Of a stretch of 7,440 nt of DNA, positions 6,090 to 7,440 are shown one piece after another. The notes beneath the pieces were generated by a model, which saw only the letters and a program-made list of their open reading frames with translations, was not told the origin of the DNA and made no database searches. Position 1 is the stretch's first letter; the number at the start of each line of letters is the position of its first letter. The position numbers and the translations under genes are program-made. This DNA comes from Alphaproteobacteria bacterium (GTDB lineage: Bacteria > Pseudomonadota > Alphaproteobacteria > Micavibrionales > CSBR16-224): assembly GCA_006226225.1 (NCBI GenBank), contig SBHI01000090.1, positions 1 through 7,440 of the forward strand. The letters run 5' to 3'.

Positions 6090-7121
6090 ATGCTTAAAAA
6101 ACACGCAATCACTTGCGCCCTGTCGCTGCTGATTCTGACTTCGGCAGGCACAGCTTGGGCGCATGAAACCGCAACAACTCTTCCCGATGACCATGCACCG
6201 ATCGGCGTTATGGGTGACCACGCACATAAAAAAGGCGAATGGATGCTGTCCTACCGCTATGCCCGCATGGAAATGAGCGGCAGCCGCACCGGCCGGACGG
6301 ATATCAGTCCGGCAGCCGTCTTGGGCAGTTTTATGGTCGCACCGCTGCAAATGGATATGGAGATGCATATGTTCGGCGCCATGTATGGCATTTCCGACAA
6401 TCTGACCGTCATGGGCATGCTGCCCTATATCCGCAAGGAAATGAGCAGTGTAAATGTCGGGCTTGTACGCTTTAAAACACAAAGCGAAGGCATCGGCGAC
6501 GCCAAATTATCAGGGCTGTTCACATTATATAATAAGAACAGCGGCACGCCGCAGCAGCGCAGAAAAGACACTCTGTTGCTGAAACTGGGGGCCAGCCTGC
6601 CGACGGGATCAACGGATAAGCGCGATACCACCCCGATGGGAAATATGAAACTGGCCTATCCGATGCAGCTCGGCTCCGGCACGGTTGATCCGATGCTGGG
6701 GATTACCTTTACACAACGCCTGCAAAACTGGTCATGGGGCGCGCAGGGCAATACCGTCTTCCGTTTCGGCAGTAACAGCGACGGTTACCGTCTGGGCAAT
6801 GAATACGGTGCGACGGGTTGGGTTGCGCGTAATTTGAATGAGTCCGCCTCGCTATCTTTCCGTCTGGAAGGAAAAAGATGGGGGGATATTCACGGCCGCG
6901 ACCCCGCTTTAAACCCGGCGATGATGCCCGCATCCCGCCCCGATCTGCGTGCCGGTACGCGGGTTGATGCCGCTGTCGGTGTCAACTTTTACCAACAAGG
7001 CGGCGCATTGGACGGTCACCGTCTGGCGCTGGAACTGGCGATTCCCGTTTATCAGGATCTGGACGGCCCGCAGCTGAAAAGCGATTACCGTCTGATTGCC
7101 GGGTGGCAAAAAGCCTTTTAA
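6090..7121 (+). CDS. Methionine-rich outer-membrane beta-barrel-type protein (transporter-like)
   Basis: The 343-residue product has a signal peptide with likely cleavage after Ala24 (SAGTAWA/HETATT), alternating beta-type segments through the body, and a C-terminal phenylalanine (IAGWQKAF), all fitting an outer-membrane barrel. It resembles proteins annotated only as transporter or as relatives of the phenol-degradation MetA outer-membrane group; I cannot assign a substrate. The N-terminal third is striking: 13 methionines between residues 41 and 118, including MDMEMHM at 88-94, together with His25, 35, 44, 46 and 93. Such Met/His clustering is typical of copper-handling envelope proteins, so a copper role is inferred, helped by the DUF2946-type neighbour 89 bases upstream. 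The start is firm: GGAGG at 6079-6083 lies 6 bases before the ATG. The gene ends just before a strong terminator. Confidence 0.8.
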   Translation: MLKKHAITCALSLLILTSAGTAWAHETATTLPDDHAPIGVMGDHAHKKGEWMLSYRYARMEMSGSRTGRTDISPAAVLGSFMVAPLQMDMEMHMFGAMYGISDNLTVMGMLPYIRKEMSSVNVGLVRFKTQSEGIGDAKLSGLFTLYNKNSGTPQQRRKDTLLLKLGASLPTGSTDKRDTTPMGNMKLAYPMQLGSGTVDPMLGITFTQRLQNWSWGAQGNTVFRFGSNSDGYRLGNEYGATGWVARNLNESASLSFRLEGKRWGDIHGRDPALNPAMMPASRPDLRAGTRVDAAVGVNFYQQGGALDGHRLALELAIPVYQDLDGPQLKSDYRLIAGWQKAF

Positions 7122-7135
7122 CGGCGGATAAAGAA

Positions 7136-7168
7136 ACACCCCGCCCGGGGCGTAATCGGGCGGGGTGC
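7136..7168. terminator. Strong, probably bidirectional, transcription terminator
   Basis: A perfect GC-rich stem pairs 7137-7147 with 7157-7167 (11 base pairs) around a 9-base loop. On the plus strand it is followed by the T-rich run CTGTCTTCTT. On the minus strand it is followed by TTTCTTTATC. It sits between the convergent genes ending at 7121 (plus) and 7195 (minus), so it can end transcription from both sides. Confidence 0.88.
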
Positions 7169-7194
7169 TGTCTTCTTACAGAGCGTTCTATCTT

Positions 7195-7440
7195 TTAACG
7201 ATTATGGCGTTGACCGGACGGACGGTGTTTACGCTGTCCACGGTGTTTTCCTTGAAAATCACCTCTATGTTTCCCGGCATTTTCACCTTTTCCTTCAAAA
7301 CGGCCCAATTTGCCTTTTGACGGGCCGTTTTTATAGTCGCGGACATCTTCACGACGGTCAAAACGGTTTTCACGGCGGTCACGGCCATCTTCGCGGCGAT
7401 CCCATTTGTCTTCCTTACGGTCACGCACATCTTCACGGCG
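7195..7440 (-). CDS. Highly charged DRRED-repeat protein, C-terminal part
   Basis: The last 81 residues of a protein entering from the right edge are present; the true start lies outside the window. The visible part begins with repeats of the type DRRED (RREDVRDRKED, DRREDGR, DRRENRF, DRREDVRD) and continues into a basic, Gly/His/Lys-rich tail ending PSGQRHNR. The composition is Arg, Asp, Glu and Lys rich, probably helical in the repeat part and disordered in the tail. The repeats differ mainly at third codon positions (GAT CGC CGC, GAC CGC CGT, GAC CGT CGT), which supports this frame over the overlapping frame that stays open from 7436 to 7188. An internal GTG at 7428 is not a likely start. 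Proteins with such repeats are often annotated as hypothetical and many carry a signal peptide; none can be checked here. Function unknown. Confidence 0.7.
   Translation of the reverse strand, partial: RREDVRDRKEDKWDRREDGRDRRENRFDRREDVRDYKNGPSKGKLGRFEGKGENAGKHRGDFQGKHRGQRKHRPSGQRHNR
7336..7440 (-). repeat. Tandem degenerate repeat encoding DRRED-type units
   Basis: About four to five imperfect copies of a 15-24 base unit encode (D)RRED, RKED and RREN blocks in the partial gene. On the plus strand they show as recurring TCTTC-ACGGCGGTC-like strings. The array probably continues past the right edge. Confidence 0.7.

Noticed and set aside
7188..7436. Overlapping minus-strand open frame rich in Lys, Val and Thr
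   Set aside because: Third-base variation between the repeats is silent in the DRRED frame, not in this one, so this is a shadow of the repeat gene.

Overview
The window reads as a chromosomal segment of a proteobacterium, most probably an alphaproteobacterium of medium GC content. This rests on the ccoNOQP-ccoG gene order, the FNR/FixK-type control signals and the protein styles; I cannot name the genus. No tRNA, rRNA, mobile element or CRISPR array was seen.

Minus strand, read from about 5287 down to 1: a Crp/Fnr-family regulator, then ompW, ccoN, ccoO, ccoQ, ccoP and ccoG, which runs off the window at base 1. The cco genes overlap or nearly touch (ATGA overlaps at ccoN/ccoO and ccoP/ccoG, a 1-base gap at ccoO/ccoQ, a 17-base overlap at ccoQ/ccoP). 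They encode the high-affinity cbb3 cytochrome c oxidase and the first 193 residues of its assembly factor CcoG. All expected heme and copper ligands of CcoN, CcoO and CcoP can be seen. OmpW lies only 35 bases upstream of ccoN with no terminator visible between them, so ompW probably heads the operon. A perfect FNR box (TTGAT-N4-ATCAA, 4522-4535) precedes ompW, followed at class II spacing by a TATAAG -10 element. The box overlaps the stop codon of the regulator gene.

The regulator is unusual. It lacks the N-terminal cysteine cluster of classical FNR but carries six cysteines in a C-terminal tail after the helix-turn-helix. Its recognition helix keeps the ETFSR residues suited to TTGAT half-sites. 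A second, near-perfect box (TTGAT-N4-GTCAA, 5303-5316) lies in the divergent intergenic region.

Plus strand, 5380-7121: a 46-residue predicted membrane protein, a DUF2946-type protein with a CPLC motif, and a methionine-rich outer-membrane beta-barrel-type protein. The last two suggest a metal (possibly copper) link, which would fit beside a copper-containing oxidase; this is inference. A strong hairpin at 7136-7168 separates this group from a convergent minus-strand gene that enters from the right edge and encodes a highly charged protein with DRRED repeats.

Taken together, the left and centre form a low-oxygen respiration locus (regulator, operator, outer-membrane protein, terminal oxidase). 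The right part is a small envelope or metal-related group, possibly under the same regulator.
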